Shown piece by piece: positions 1-7,100 of a DNA stretch of 23,516 nt. The position numbers were made by a program, and so were the translations under genes. The stretch is from an uncultured Archangium sp. (lineage in GTDB: Bacteria > Myxococcota > Myxococcia > Myxococcales > Myxococcaceae). The notes below the pieces were generated by a model that saw only the letters and a list, made by a program, of their open reading frames with translations, was not told the DNA's origin and made no database searches. Each line of letters starts with the position of its first letter. The first letter of the stretch is position 1. The stretch is from the NCBI GenBank assembly GCA_946479335.1, contig CAMLFP010000040.1:1-23516 (forward strand), in the 5' to 3' direction.

Positions 1-1
1 G

Positions 2-901
2 CCGTACACCGTGAAGAAGGTCTTCGTGATCGCCATGGAGAACCAGGGCACCTCCGCGGTCTACAACCCGTCGAACGCCCCGTACCTGAACAACACGCTG
101 ATGGTGCAGGGCGCGTACGCGACGGCCTACGGCGACGTGCTCGGCTCGTCGATCGTGAGCGAGCCGCACTACGTCTGGCTGGAGGCCGGCACCAACGTCT
201 TCAGCGATCACACCTTCTCGAACGACGCCGACGTGTCCGCCAGCAACAGCACCTCGTCGACCGCGCACCTCGTCACGCAGCTTGCGGCGCTGCCGTCACC
301 GAAGACGTGGCGCGCGTATCAGGAAGGGCTCAACGCCACGACCGGCGCGTGCCCCATCGCTTCGAACGGTTTCTACGCGCCCAAGCACGACCCGTTCGTC
401 TTCTTCCAGGACGTCTCCGGGAGCCCGCCGTCGAAGACCAACGCCGACTGCGCCGCGCACCACCGCGCCTTCGTGCTCGCCGACTTCCAGAACGATCTGC
501 AGGCCGACGACGTCGCCGACTACACCTTCATCACGCCCGACCTCTGCAACGACATGCACGGCGCGCTGACGTGCTCCAACGGCTGCTTCGGGAGCTTCAC
601 CATCGGCACCTGCGTCAGCGCCGGCGACGCGTGGCTGCAGACGGTGGTGCCCTCCATCCTCACGTACCTCGAGACGCACGACGGCGTGCTGATGGTGGTG
701 TGGGACGAGCCCGAGTCGACCGGCACGCAGCCCTTCGTGATCATCGGGCCCCACGTGAAGGCTGGCCACCCGAGCAGCGTGGCGCTCAGCCACAGCAGCT
801 ACCTCAAGTCGCTGCAGCTCATCTTCGGCGTCGACGTCTTCTCCAACGTGTCGACCGCCAACGACTTCGCCGACTTCTTCGACGGCGGCGCGTTCCACTG
901 A
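2..901 (+). CDS. Phosphoesterase / acid phosphatase family protein (5' end cut by window edge)
   Basis: The reading frame is open from the first base, so the gene very probably starts outside the window; the in-frame GTG at 11 is internal or at best an alternative start. Counting from that GTG, 296 residues are visible. The start carries the family hallmark V-F-V-I-A-M-E-N (about 4-11), where Glu/Asn bind catalytic metal. Later come DPFVFFQDV (127-135), ITPDLCNDMHG (174-184), GDAWL..VVP (205-214), WDEP (231-234) and a late IGPHVKAG stretch. This order matches the PF04185-type phosphoesterases (acid phosphatase AcpA and phospholipase C relatives), which hydrolyse phosphate esters and are usually exported. 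Several cysteines (114, 147, 179, 188, 192, 201) would suit disulfides in an exported protein. The signal peptide, if any, lies upstream. Substrate cannot be told from sequence. Family call firm, phosphatase versus phospholipase open. Confidence 0.85.
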   Translation, partial: PYTVKKVFVIAMENQGTSAVYNPSNAPYLNNTLMVQGAYATAYGDVLGSSIVSEPHYVWLEAGTNVFSDHTFSNDADVSASNSTSSTAHLVTQLAALPSPKTWRAYQEGLNATTGACPIASNGFYAPKHDPFVFFQDVSGSPPSKTNADCAAHHRAFVLADFQNDLQADDVADYTFITPDLCNDMHGALTCSNGCFGSFTIGTCVSAGDAWLQTVVPSILTYLETHDGVLMVVWDEPESTGTQPFVIIGPHVKAGHPSSVALSHSSYLKSLQLIFGVDVFSNVSTANDFADFFDGGAFH

Positions 902-908
902 GGGCATG

Positions 909-937
909 AAAAAGCCCCCGCCGTTTCCGGCGGAGGC
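909..937 (-). terminator. Intrinsic terminator of the aldolase-FKBP unit
   Basis: Read on the minus strand, GCCTCCGCCG (937-928) pairs over 10 bp with CGGCGGGGGC (923-914), including one G-U pair, around a GAAA tetraloop. Five T follow directly (913-909). It lies 28 bp past the stop codon of the second FKBP gene. On the plus strand the stem has one mismatch and only a broken T stretch, so it would terminate the phosphoesterase transcript less well. Confidence 0.9.
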
Positions 938-964
938 TCGCTTTCAACGCGCACTGCGCGTGAG

Positions 965-1786
965 TTACTTCGTGGGCTGCGGAGGCGGCACGCCGAGGTT
1001 CGGCGCCTGCGGAGGCATCGCCGCCGGGGCCTTCACGGAGAGCAGCTCGACCTCGAAGACCAGCGTCGACCCACCGGGGATGTTCGGCGGCGCGCCGCGG
1101 TCGCCGTAGGCGATGTCAGACGGGCAGACCAGCTTGGCCTTGCCGCCCGGCTTCATCATCGCGACGCCCTCGGTCCAGCACTTGATGACGCCGTTGAGGG
1201 GGAACTCGGCCGGCGTGCCGCGCTTGTAGCTGCTGTCGAACTCCTTGCCGTCGATCAGCGTGCCCTTGTAGTTCACGCTGACGGTGTCGGTCGGCTTCGG
1301 GGCCTCACCCTTGCCGGCGGTCTCCTCGATGAAGACGAGGCCGGTGGCGGTCTTCTTCGCGCCTTTCTCCTTGGCCATCTTGGCGGCGAACTCCTCGCCG
1401 GCCTTCTTCTCGACGGCCAGCTTGGCCTGCTGACGCTCCTTGAGGAGCTGATCGACCTTGGGGCCGACCTCTTCCATCTTCACCTCAAGCTCCTTGCCCG
1501 CGGCGGCGTCCTTGAGGCCGCGCAGCACCTCGTTGAACTCCTCCTGCGAGAGGCCCGCCTGGCCGACCGGCGTGCGCTGCGCGATGAGCGCGCCGAACAC
1601 GTAGAGGGCCTTCTTCTTCTCTTCGGGCGTCAGGGGGATCGCCGGGGGAGGCGCGGGCGGCATGGTCGGGTTGACCTGGGGCGCCGCTGCGGCCGCCGCG
1701 TCAGGCTTCGACTCGGACGGGCACGCGGTCATCACCAGCGCCGCGCCCAACAACATCGTACGAATGGAGGTCTTCATTTCGCTCAC
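965..1786 (-). CDS. FKBP-type peptidyl-prolyl isomerase, probable lipoprotein
   Basis: A proline cis-trans isomerase likely to act in the periplasm or on a membrane surface. The N-terminus is a hydrophobic signal ending VMTAC, a plausible lipobox with Cys22 as the lipidated residue, followed by an Ala/Pro linker. Residues about 52-150 form the helical FKBP_N-like dimerisation domain; about 160-252 are the FKBP domain with the expected pocket residues (Y173, F183-D184, F195, V200-I201, W204, Y227, F244). A short Pro-rich tail follows. The GTG at 1784-1786 overlaps the upstream stop as GTGA, which suggests coupling. The ATG at 1775-1777 three codons later would give a cleaner signal peptide, MKTSIRT..., and is equally likely. 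It is paralogous to the gene directly upstream and is the last gene before the terminator. Confidence 0.92.
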   Translation of the reverse strand: MSEMKTSIRTMLLGAALVMTACPSESKPDAAAAAAPQVNPTMPPAPPPAIPLTPEEKKKALYVFGALIAQRTPVGQAGLSQEEFNEVLRGLKDAAAGKELEVKMEEVGPKVDQLLKERQQAKLAVEKKAGEEFAAKMAKEKGAKKTATGLVFIEETAGKGEAPKPTDTVSVNYKGTLIDGKEFDSSYKRGTPAEFPLNGVIKCWTEGVAMMKPGGKAKLVCPSDIAYGDRGAPPNIPGGSTLVFEVELLSVKAPAAMPPQAPNLGVPPPQPTK

Positions 1787-2529
1787 TTGCCCTTGATCTC
1801 GATGAGTTCGACTTCGAAGTTCAGCACCGAGTTACCGGGGATGTTCGGCGGCGCGCCGCGCTCGCCGTAGGCGATGTCAGACGGGCACACCAACTTCGCC
1901 TTGCCGCCCACCTTCATCTTCTGGAGACCCTCGGTCCAGCACTTGATGACGCCACCCAGCGGGAACTCCGCCGGCGTGCCGCGCTTGAAGCTGCTGTCGA
2001 ACTCCGTGCCGTTGGTCAGCGTGCCGCGGTAGTGCACCTTCACCGTGTCGGTGGGCACCGGCGACGCGCCGGAGCCGGCCTGCGTCTCGATGTAGATGAG
2101 GCCCGACGGCGTCTTCTGCGCGCCGGCGACCTTCGCCTGCTCCTCGAGGTACTTGGCGCCCTTGACCTTCTCGGCCTCGGCGCGCTCCTTCTGGCGCTCG
2201 CGCAAGAACTGGTCGACCTTCGGCATCACCTCGGGGACCTTCTCGCGCAGCTCCTTGCCCATCGCCGCGTCGGAGAAGCCGGCCAGCACCTCGGTCAGCT
2301 CCTCTTCGGTCAGCGCCGACGACGCCAGCGGCGTGCGCTGCGCCACCATCGCGCCGAGCGCGTAGAGGGCCTTCTTCTTGTCTTCGGCCGACAGCTCCGC
2401 CTTGGGGATGTCGGTCTTCAGCGCGTCAGCCTTCGGCGCGTCCTTCTTCGGCGGAGCGGCCTTCTTGGGGCCGATGTCGGCCCACGCCAGCGCGCTCACG
2501 CAGCACAGCAGTGGAATCAGCTTCTTCAC
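1783..2529 (-). CDS. FKBP-type peptidyl-prolyl isomerase, exported
   Basis: Second member of a tandem FKBP pair, 248 residues, of the Mip/FkpA layout. MKKLIPLLCCVSALAWA is a typical Sec signal with likely cleavage after AWA; there is no good lipobox, so this copy is probably soluble in the periplasm. A Lys/Ala/Pro-rich linker (20-46) leads into the FKBP_N-like helical domain (about 48-140) and the FKBP domain (about 160-248) with Y167, F177-D178, F189, V194-I195, W198 and Y221. The GTG start at 2527-2529 follows an A/G-rich stretch that can serve as a ribosome-binding site. The gene lies 33 bp after the aldolase and overlaps the next FKBP gene by 4 bp (GTGA), so the three are probably co-transcribed. 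Role inferred: folding of envelope proteins. Confidence 0.93.
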   Translation of the reverse strand: MKKLIPLLCCVSALAWADIGPKKAAPPKKDAPKADALKTDIPKAELSAEDKKKALYALGAMVAQRTPLASSALTEEELTEVLAGFSDAAMGKELREKVPEVMPKVDQFLRERQKERAEAEKVKGAKYLEEQAKVAGAQKTPSGLIYIETQAGSGASPVPTDTVKVHYRGTLTNGTEFDSSFKRGTPAEFPLGGVIKCWTEGLQKMKVGGKAKLVCPSDIAYGERGAPPNIPGNSVLNFEVELIEIKGK

Positions 2530-2562
2530 GGTCTCTCTTCTTTCTTCCTGCGGGGAAAAGCT

Positions 2563-3477
2563 TCAGTTCTTGAACGCGGCCATCACGTCTTTGAGGAGCT
2601 GCAGCGCCTCGGGCTTCGGCCGCTGGAACGCGTTGCGGCCCATGATGCTTCCGAAGCCGCCGCCGGCGGCGATCTCCTTCACCTCGGCCAGCACCGCGGG
2701 CGTGTCTTTCGCCTCGCCGCCCGAGAAGATCACGATGCGCTTGCCGTTGAAGGCGCTCTGCACCACGTGCTTCACGCGGTCGGTCAGCGTCCTGGTGGGG
2801 ATGGAGTACTTCTCGAACACCTTCTTGGCCTCGCCCTGCTCGATGAAGTCCTTCGGGGGCTTGACCTTGATGATGTGCGCGCCGAGCTGCGCGGAGATCT
2901 GCGCCGCGTACGCGACCACGTCGACCGCGGTCTCGCCGTCTTTGCTCATGTTGCCGCGCGGGTAGGCCCACAGCACCGTGGGCAGGCCGTACGACTTGGC
3001 CTCGGCGATCAGATCGCGGAGGTCCTGGTACTGCTGGTTGCGCGCCGAGGAGCCCGGGTAGATGGTGTAGCCGATCGCCGTGCAGCCGAGCCGCACCGCG
3101 TCTTTCACCGACGAGGTCAGCGCCGAGCAGGGCTCCACCTTGGCGAGCGAGTCGGAGTTGTTCACCTTGAGGATGAGCGGGATCTCGCCGGCCAGCTTGC
3201 CGGCCACGGCCTCGAGGAAGCCCAGCGGCGCGGCGTACGCGTTGCAGCCCGAGTCGATGGCCAACTGCGCGTGGTAGTCGGGGTCGTAGCCCGCGGGGTT
3301 CGGCTGGAAGCTGCGCGCCGGGCCGTGTTCGAAGCCCTGGTCGACGGGGAGGATCACCAGCTTGCCGGTGCCCGCCAGCGTGCCGTGGTTCATCAGGCGT
3401 GCGAGGTTGGTCAGCACACCGGGCGAGTCAGAGGGGTACCAGGAGAGGATCTGTTTGACGCGATCGCTGTAGGCCAT
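2563..3477 (-). CDS. fbaB: Class I fructose-bisphosphate aldolase (DhnA/FbaB type)
   Basis: Cleaves fructose 1,6-bisphosphate to dihydroxyacetone phosphate and glyceraldehyde 3-phosphate (glycolysis and gluconeogenesis, cytoplasm) by a Schiff-base mechanism. The 304-residue protein has ILPVDQGFEHGP (42-53), KVNNSDS (104-110), AYPRG (171-175), HIIKVKPP (201-208) carrying the expected Schiff-base lysine region, FSGGEAKD (251-258) and MGRNAFQRP (279-287) for phosphate binding. These mark the DhnA family of class I aldolases rather than the metal-dependent class II. The frame runs 54 codons further upstream, but that part is basic, low-complexity and overlaps the preceding gene, so the ATG at 3477 (MAYSDRV) is chosen. 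It sits 38 bp after the upstream gene and 33 bp before the first FKBP gene. No strong Shine-Dalgarno is visible. Related DhnA enzymes can act on other ketose phosphates, so substrate is slightly less sure than family. Confidence 0.93.
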   Translation of the reverse strand: MAYSDRVKQILSWYPSDSPGVLTNLARLMNHGTLAGTGKLVILPVDQGFEHGPARSFQPNPAGYDPDYHAQLAIDSGCNAYAAPLGFLEAVAGKLAGEIPLILKVNNSDSLAKVEPCSALTSSVKDAVRLGCTAIGYTIYPGSSARNQQYQDLRDLIAEAKSYGLPTVLWAYPRGNMSKDGETAVDVVAYAAQISAQLGAHIIKVKPPKDFIEQGEAKKVFEKYSIPTRTLTDRVKHVVQSAFNGKRIVIFSGGEAKDTPAVLAEVKEIAAGGGFGSIMGRNAFQRPKPEALQLLKDVMAAFKN

Positions 3478-3515
3478 GGCGCGGGCAGATACCGCACCCG
3501 CGATTCGCTTCAACG

Positions 3516-4112
3516 CTATTTCGCGGCGGCGGAGACGACCTTGAGGGGCGTTGTGCCGAGCGGGTTTCCTCCGACGCGCACCAGCACCTGGAACTCGCCC
3601 GGCCCGCGCGCGCTCGAGGGGTCCCAGTCCACCTGCCACTCCGCTTCATCGCTGGTGCCGAAGCGCAGCTCGCCCGAGGCGTCCATCACCGTGTCGGTGC
3701 GCGTGTCGAGGATCACCACCTCGATGCGCGTGGTGCGCTTGCCCGGCGACTTGACGCGGATGATCGAGCTGAACTTCTCGAGCGTCAGGGTCTGGGGGTC
3801 CCACGTGACGGCGGGGAAGGGAGCGGTGGGCTTCGCGCCGTCGGCGCTGCGCGTGAAGCTCTTGCCGTGCACCACGCGCACCAGCGTGTAGCCCTCGTCG
3901 GCGCGCTTGCCCGACGCGCCCACCGGGTCGTCGGGCTTCGGCTGCGCGGCCTCGAGCTTCTGGTCCTTGGGGATCGCGTTGAACGACGGCAGACCGAGGT
4001 CGAGCTTGGGCGCGTTCTCCTTCCGGGTGCCCTTCAGCTTCGGAGGCGGCTCGCCGGCACTGGCAACCAACGACATCGTGAGCAGCGTCGTGACGGCGAT
4101 CTGGCGGGTCAT
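3516..4112 (-). CDS. Exported protein of unknown function
   Basis: I do not recognise a family. The 198-residue protein starts MTRQIAVTTLLTMSLVASA, a clear Sec signal with cleavage after ASA. A charged Pro/Lys-rich segment (20-75) follows, then a region of alternating hydrophobic residues (about 76-195) that looks like a small beta-sandwich, with repeated Trp-Asp dipeptides (VTWDPQ, VDWDPS). There are no catalytic motifs, cysteines or membrane helices after the signal. The frame extends 34 codons further upstream, but the signal peptide sets the start at 4112. It is the first gene of the minus-strand unit with the aldolase and two FKBP proteins; a periplasmic location would match the FKBP proteins. 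Real gene likely, function unknown. Confidence 0.75.
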   Translation of the reverse strand: MTRQIAVTTLLTMSLVASAGEPPPKLKGTRKENAPKLDLGLPSFNAIPKDQKLEAAQPKPDDPVGASGKRADEGYTLVRVVHGKSFTRSADGAKPTAPFPAVTWDPQTLTLEKFSSIIRVKSPGKRTTRIEVVILDTRTDTVMDASGELRFGTSDEAEWQVDWDPSSARGPGEFQVLVRVGGNPLGTTPLKVVSAAAK

Positions 4113-4118
4113 GGGTAC

Positions 4119-4148
4119 ACCATACGCACGCCTACAAAGTCCCTTCAA
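4119..4148 (-). promoter_or_regulatory. Candidate promoter of the minus-strand aldolase-FKBP unit
   Basis: On the minus strand TTGAAG (4148-4143) and TATGGT (4124-4119) each match the sigma-70 boxes at four of six positions, 18 bp apart. Transcription would start at or next to the ATG at 4112, giving a leaderless or nearly leaderless message, which would fit the lack of a Shine-Dalgarno there. Weak matches in a short divergent gap, so tentative. Confidence 0.25.
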
Positions 4149-4158
4149 TTTGCCTGTA

Positions 4159-4171
4159 CCTTGCGGCAAGG
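4159..4171. promoter_or_regulatory. Perfect 13-bp palindrome at the TolC-family gene start
   Basis: CCTTGC-G-GCAAGG is a perfect 6-1-6 inverted repeat in the 58-bp divergent gap. Its last base is the first base of the GTG taken as the start of the TolC-family gene. It could be an operator or simply contain the AAGG ribosome-binding bases of a slightly later start. Confidence 0.3.
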
Positions 4172-5574
4172 TGCGCGCCGTTTTGCGCCTGATTTCATTC
4201 CTCTTTCTGCTCACGTCGGCCGTCGTGAGCGCCGCGCCGCTCGGCTTGCCCGAGCTGATCGAGCGGGCGCGCGCGAGTGACTACCGGGTGAAGGAGGCGC
4301 AGGCGGAGCTGCGCTACTACCAGGCCAAGTACCAGGAGGCGAAGTGGGCGTGGTTCCCCCGCATCGACTCGTACTTCCTCGTCGCGGGCCCGACGCCGGA
4401 GGCGCGCAACAACGGGCTGGGTGGCCCGCCGACCTCGCAGGCCTCGCTGCTGTACGACACGAACTTCGGGCAGCCGGGCGTGATGATGCGCGCGGGCGCC
4501 GAGGGCATGTTGCCGGTGTACACCTTCGGCAAGCTCGACGCGCTCGAGGAGGCCGGCCGCAACGGCGTGAAGGCCTACGAAGCGCTGGCGCTGTCGGCGC
4601 GCGACGAAGCGCAGTACCAGGTGACGCAGGCGTACTACGGCTACTGCCTGGCGAAGGGCGCGGCCACGGTGATGACCGAGATGAGCAAGCGCCTCGACGA
4701 CGCGGAGGCGACCCTCAAGCGGCTCCGTGACGAGGGCAGCGAGCAGGTCACCCAGATGGACGTCTACAAGCTCGGGTACTACCGCCAGCAGGCCGAGGCG
4801 CAGCGCGCGGCGGCCGACAACGGGGTGCTGTACGCGATGGCGGCCATCCGGCTCCTGATCGCCGCGAAGGAGAACGAGCCCATCGAGATCGTCACGGTCG
4901 ATCTCGCGACGCCCGAGGGCGAGCTCGCGCCGTCGGACACCTACGTGATCGAAGCGGCTGACTACCGCCCGGAGCTGCGCGCGGTCGCCGCGGGGCTGCT
5001 GGCGCGCGAGCAGGAGGTCAAGATCCGCGAGGCGATGTACTTCCCCGACTTCGGCATCATCGGCTTCTTCCGCTGGGCGTGGACCACCAACGCCACCCGG
5101 CAGAAGAGCCCCTTCGCGTACGACCCGTACAACGAGCTGACCGCCGGCGTGGGCCTCGGCATGCGCTACGTGTGGGACTTCCCGCAGAAGTCGATCCAGC
5201 TCGAGCAGGCGCGCGCCGAGTACGAGAAGATGGAGCACCAGAAGGAGCTGGCCGGCGCCGGCGTGAAGCTGCAGATCGAGAAGGCCTGGGGCGAGGTGTC
5301 GTTGGCCCTGGCGAAGGCGCAGAAGCAGGGCGACGCCGCGACCAACGCGCGCCGCTGGGCCAACGCCGCGTCGACCGCGTTCGATCTCGGCACCGGCGAC
5401 ACCCGCGACCTGATGGATTCGTTCATGGCCTACGCGCAGTCGAGCTACGCGCGCATGCAGGCTGCGCACGACGCGCACGTGGCGCTGGCCGCGCTGACCC
5501 GCGCCGTCGGCAAAGACGTGAAGCTCGAGCCGAAGGCGGCGCCGCTGAACGCGCCGAAGAAGCTCAAGCAGTAG
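4171..5574 (+). CDS. TolC-family outer-membrane efflux protein
   Basis: Forms the outer-membrane channel of a tripartite efflux or type I secretion system. From the GTG at 4171 it has 467 residues. The first 21 form a Sec signal (RLISFLFLLTSAVVSA). Two OEP-type repeats follow, about 25-240 and 265-450, rich in long amphipathic helices with heptad-like Ala/Leu/Glu/Gln patterns; VYTFGKLDA, YYGYCLAK and MRYVWDFPQK are typical of the family. The C-terminus is a short Lys/Pro tail. No inner-membrane pump or adaptor gene lies nearby, so it must work with partners encoded elsewhere. Start choice: the GTG at 4171 has little room for a ribosome-binding site, while a TTG at 4183 has AAGG 11 bases upstream and keeps the signal peptide; either is possible. 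The frame extends further upstream, but only over the divergent gene. Confidence 0.88.
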   Translation: MRAVLRLISFLFLLTSAVVSAAPLGLPELIERARASDYRVKEAQAELRYYQAKYQEAKWAWFPRIDSYFLVAGPTPEARNNGLGGPPTSQASLLYDTNFGQPGVMMRAGAEGMLPVYTFGKLDALEEAGRNGVKAYEALALSARDEAQYQVTQAYYGYCLAKGAATVMTEMSKRLDDAEATLKRLRDEGSEQVTQMDVYKLGYYRQQAEAQRAAADNGVLYAMAAIRLLIAAKENEPIEIVTVDLATPEGELAPSDTYVIEAADYRPELRAVAAGLLAREQEVKIREAMYFPDFGIIGFFRWAWTTNATRQKSPFAYDPYNELTAGVGLGMRYVWDFPQKSIQLEQARAEYEKMEHQKELAGAGVKLQIEKAWGEVSLALAKAQKQGDAATNARRWANAASTAFDLGTGDTRDLMDSFMAYAQSSYARMQAAHDAHVALAALTRAVGKDVKLEPKAAPLNAPKKLKQ

Positions 5575-5666
5575 TCACGCGAGGCCCTTGGTTGCGCGCG
5601 CGGCGCGCGGCGATCCACCCGGAAAAATCATGAATGCGGTGCGCGGCGTGCTCCACGAAGCGCGCA

Positions 5667-6224
5667 ATGAACGCACTCGTGTTGACGCTGTTGCTGTCAG
5701 GCGCGCCCGGGCCGAAGGCGGCTCCGCCGTGGGAGATCTTCGTCGGCGCGCAGGCAGGCGTACGACCCGAGTCGCGCGGCTTCGGGGGCGTGGCGCTGTT
5801 CGGAGTGAGCCGCGTCTTCTTCGGCTTCCTGCGGCCGGAGCTGTCGCTCGGCGCCGGCGCGTACGCCAACTCCACCGACGTGCTGACCCTGTTCCGCGGC
5901 GGGGTGCGCCTCGAGTGGCCCGGCCTCACGCGCTGGAGGCCCTTCATCAGCGTCGACTACGCGCACCAGCAGGAGGCGGGCTGGGAGCACGTGAAGGCGG
6001 CGCCCGCGCAGGTGCTGCTGGGGCTGGGCGGGGTGAGCCACACCGGCCACGCGTCGTCGGTGCGGCACCGCAACGGCGTGGAGACGGGGCTGGGCGCGGC
6101 CTTCGATTTCCCCGTGGGGCGCTTCGCGTTGCGCCTCACCGTCAAGGCGTCGTGGACGCACTTCTTCGAGGCGGGGCCGCCCAACTACGTGGCGCTGACC
6201 TCGCTGCTGGGCTTCTGCTTCTGA
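5667..6224 (+). CDS. Small outer-membrane beta-barrel-like protein, unknown function
   Basis: The 185-residue product begins MNALVLTLLLSGAPGPKA, a short hydrophobic leader without the usual basic residues, then alternates short beta-like strands rich in Gly, Phe, Arg and Leu (FVGAQAG, ALFGVSRVFFGF, LSLGAGAY, VRLEWPGL, VDYAHQ, VLLGLGGV, LGAAFDFPVG, ALRLTVKASW) and ends in Phe. This pattern and the aromatic last residue suit a small outer-membrane barrel. An ATG 11 codons upstream is possible but would spoil the leader. The 92-bp gap after the TolC-family gene shows only alternating CG runs and no recognisable signal. The last 40 bp overlap the converging zinc-ribbon gene. Function not known; the barrel assignment is inferred from pattern only. 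Confidence 0.6.
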   Translation: MNALVLTLLLSGAPGPKAAPPWEIFVGAQAGVRPESRGFGGVALFGVSRVFFGFLRPELSLGAGAYANSTDVLTLFRGGVRLEWPGLTRWRPFISVDYAHQQEAGWEHVKAAPAQVLLGLGGVSHTGHASSVRHRNGVETGLGAAFDFPVGRFALRLTVKASWTHFFEAGPPNYVALTSLLGFCF

Positions 6225-6607
6225 GCCTCGGCGGGCGCGTGGCGGGCGAAGAAGGTGGTGCCGCAGGCCGCGCACCAGATGGTGACCGGCCAGCCGGTGG
6301 TGCCCGCCTCGATGGGCGTGACCTGCGCGCACTTCGGGCAGGCGATCTTCGGGCTGCACACCTCCACCGTCGCGCGGAAGGCCAGCGCTGCGAGCACGAA
6401 GCCGGCGATGAAGAAACCCGGCACCAGCACGAAGTGCATCAGCGGCACCAGCACCGAGACGCCGGCCAGCGCCCAGCACGCGATCAGCCGCAGGGCCGCG
6501 CGGCGCGCACGCACGCCGACGTTGAGGTGCTTCAGCTCCAGCGTGGCCTTCACCGGCTCGCGCGCGGAGTCGCGGATCTGCAGCATGACATCGACGGTCT
6601 CATTCAT
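6185..6607 (-). CDS. Two-helix membrane protein with C-terminal zinc ribbon
   Basis: The 140-residue protein has a polar N-terminus (1-36), two hydrophobic segments (about 38-55 and 57-78) forming a membrane hairpin, then a ribbon with CPKC (90-93) and CAAC (112-115), spaced like a rubredoxin-type zinc knuckle pair, and a polar Ala/Ser/Lys tail. I do not recognise a named family. Its ATG (6605-6607) overlaps the stop of the MarR gene by 8 bp, with GGGAG a short distance upstream, so the two are probably translationally coupled. Its 3' end overlaps the converging barrel-like gene by 40 bp. A role as membrane sensor or partner for the MarR protein is only a guess from the linkage. Confidence 0.75.
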   Translation of the reverse strand: MNETVDVMLQIRDSAREPVKATLELKHLNVGVRARRAALRLIACWALAGVSVLVPLMHFVLVPGFFIAGFVLAALAFRATVEVCSPKIACPKCAQVTPIEAGTTGWPVTIWCAACGTTFFARHAPAEAQKQKPSSEVSAT

Positions 6608-7100
6608 GGCGTGACTCCCTGGCGCGGGCGGCGGTGCGACGTCGCCCCTCGAAGAACATGGCGGGCTCGCCGTGCTGGAGCGCCATGGAGGTGGTGATGG
6701 TGTCGAGTGCGCGCGAGAGCGCCGCCCGCTGCGCGGAGGGCAGGGCCTCGATGGCGTCGATCAACGCGTGCTGGGCCGCCTCCGGTGCGCGCGCGAGGAG
6801 CGCCGTGCCCCGGGTGGTGAGCGCCAGCTCCGCGCGGCGCCCGTCGTTGGTGGAGCGCGTGCGCGTGAGGTAGCCGGCCTTCACCAGCCGGGCCACCACC
6901 ACGGAGACGCTGCTCTGATGCGTGTACGTGCGCTCCGCCAGCTCGCTGAGCGACAGCCCCGGAGACTGCCCGACGGTCTGCAGCACGAAGAGCTGCGCGC
7001 CGCTGATCTTGAGCCTGGTCTCTGCCTCTCTCGCGGTCTCGCGGAGCGCCTGGAGCAACCGGCGGAGCCTGTCGAGGATCTGCGCTGCCTCGGAATTCAT
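6600..7100 (-). CDS. MarR-family transcriptional regulator
   Basis: A 166-residue winged-helix DNA-binding protein, the usual MarR length. The helix-turn-helix spans about 49-75 (LSLSELAERTYTHQSSVSVVVARLVKAGYL) with recognition helix THQSSVSVVVARL split here around 60-72; the wing has TNDGRRAELALT (84-95) with the conserved Asp86 and Arg88-Arg89. Flanking helices (1-45 and 105-140) would form the dimer interface. The ATG at 7100 is preceded by GGGGAA four bases upstream; the frame runs on for 24 codons but without a site. The C-terminal Arg-rich tail (152-166) is longer than usual. It probably regulates itself, the coupled zinc-ribbon membrane gene, and perhaps the divergent threonine operon. 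The ligand is unknown. Confidence 0.9.
   Translation of the reverse strand: MNSEAAQILDRLRRLLQALRETAREAETRLKISGAQLFVLQTVGQSPGLSLSELAERTYTHQSSVSVVVARLVKAGYLTRTRSTNDGRRAELALTTRGTALLARAPEAAQHALIDAIEALPSAQRAALSRALDTITTSMALQHGEPAMFFEGRRRTAARARESRHE

Noticed and set aside
3478..3639. 54-codon upstream extension of the aldolase
   Set aside because: Basic low-complexity sequence overlapping the end of the preceding gene; the family N-terminus begins at 3477.
2032..3891. A 619-codon open frame on the plus strand across the FKBP and aldolase genes
   Set aside because: Arg/His/Leu/Ala-rich low-complexity translation antisense to well-recognised genes; it arises from third-position GC bias.
5575..5666. 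CG-alternating run between the TolC-family gene and the barrel-like gene as a terminator
   Set aside because: It can fold on itself, but there is no T-run and the pairing is not unique in such a GC-rich stretch.
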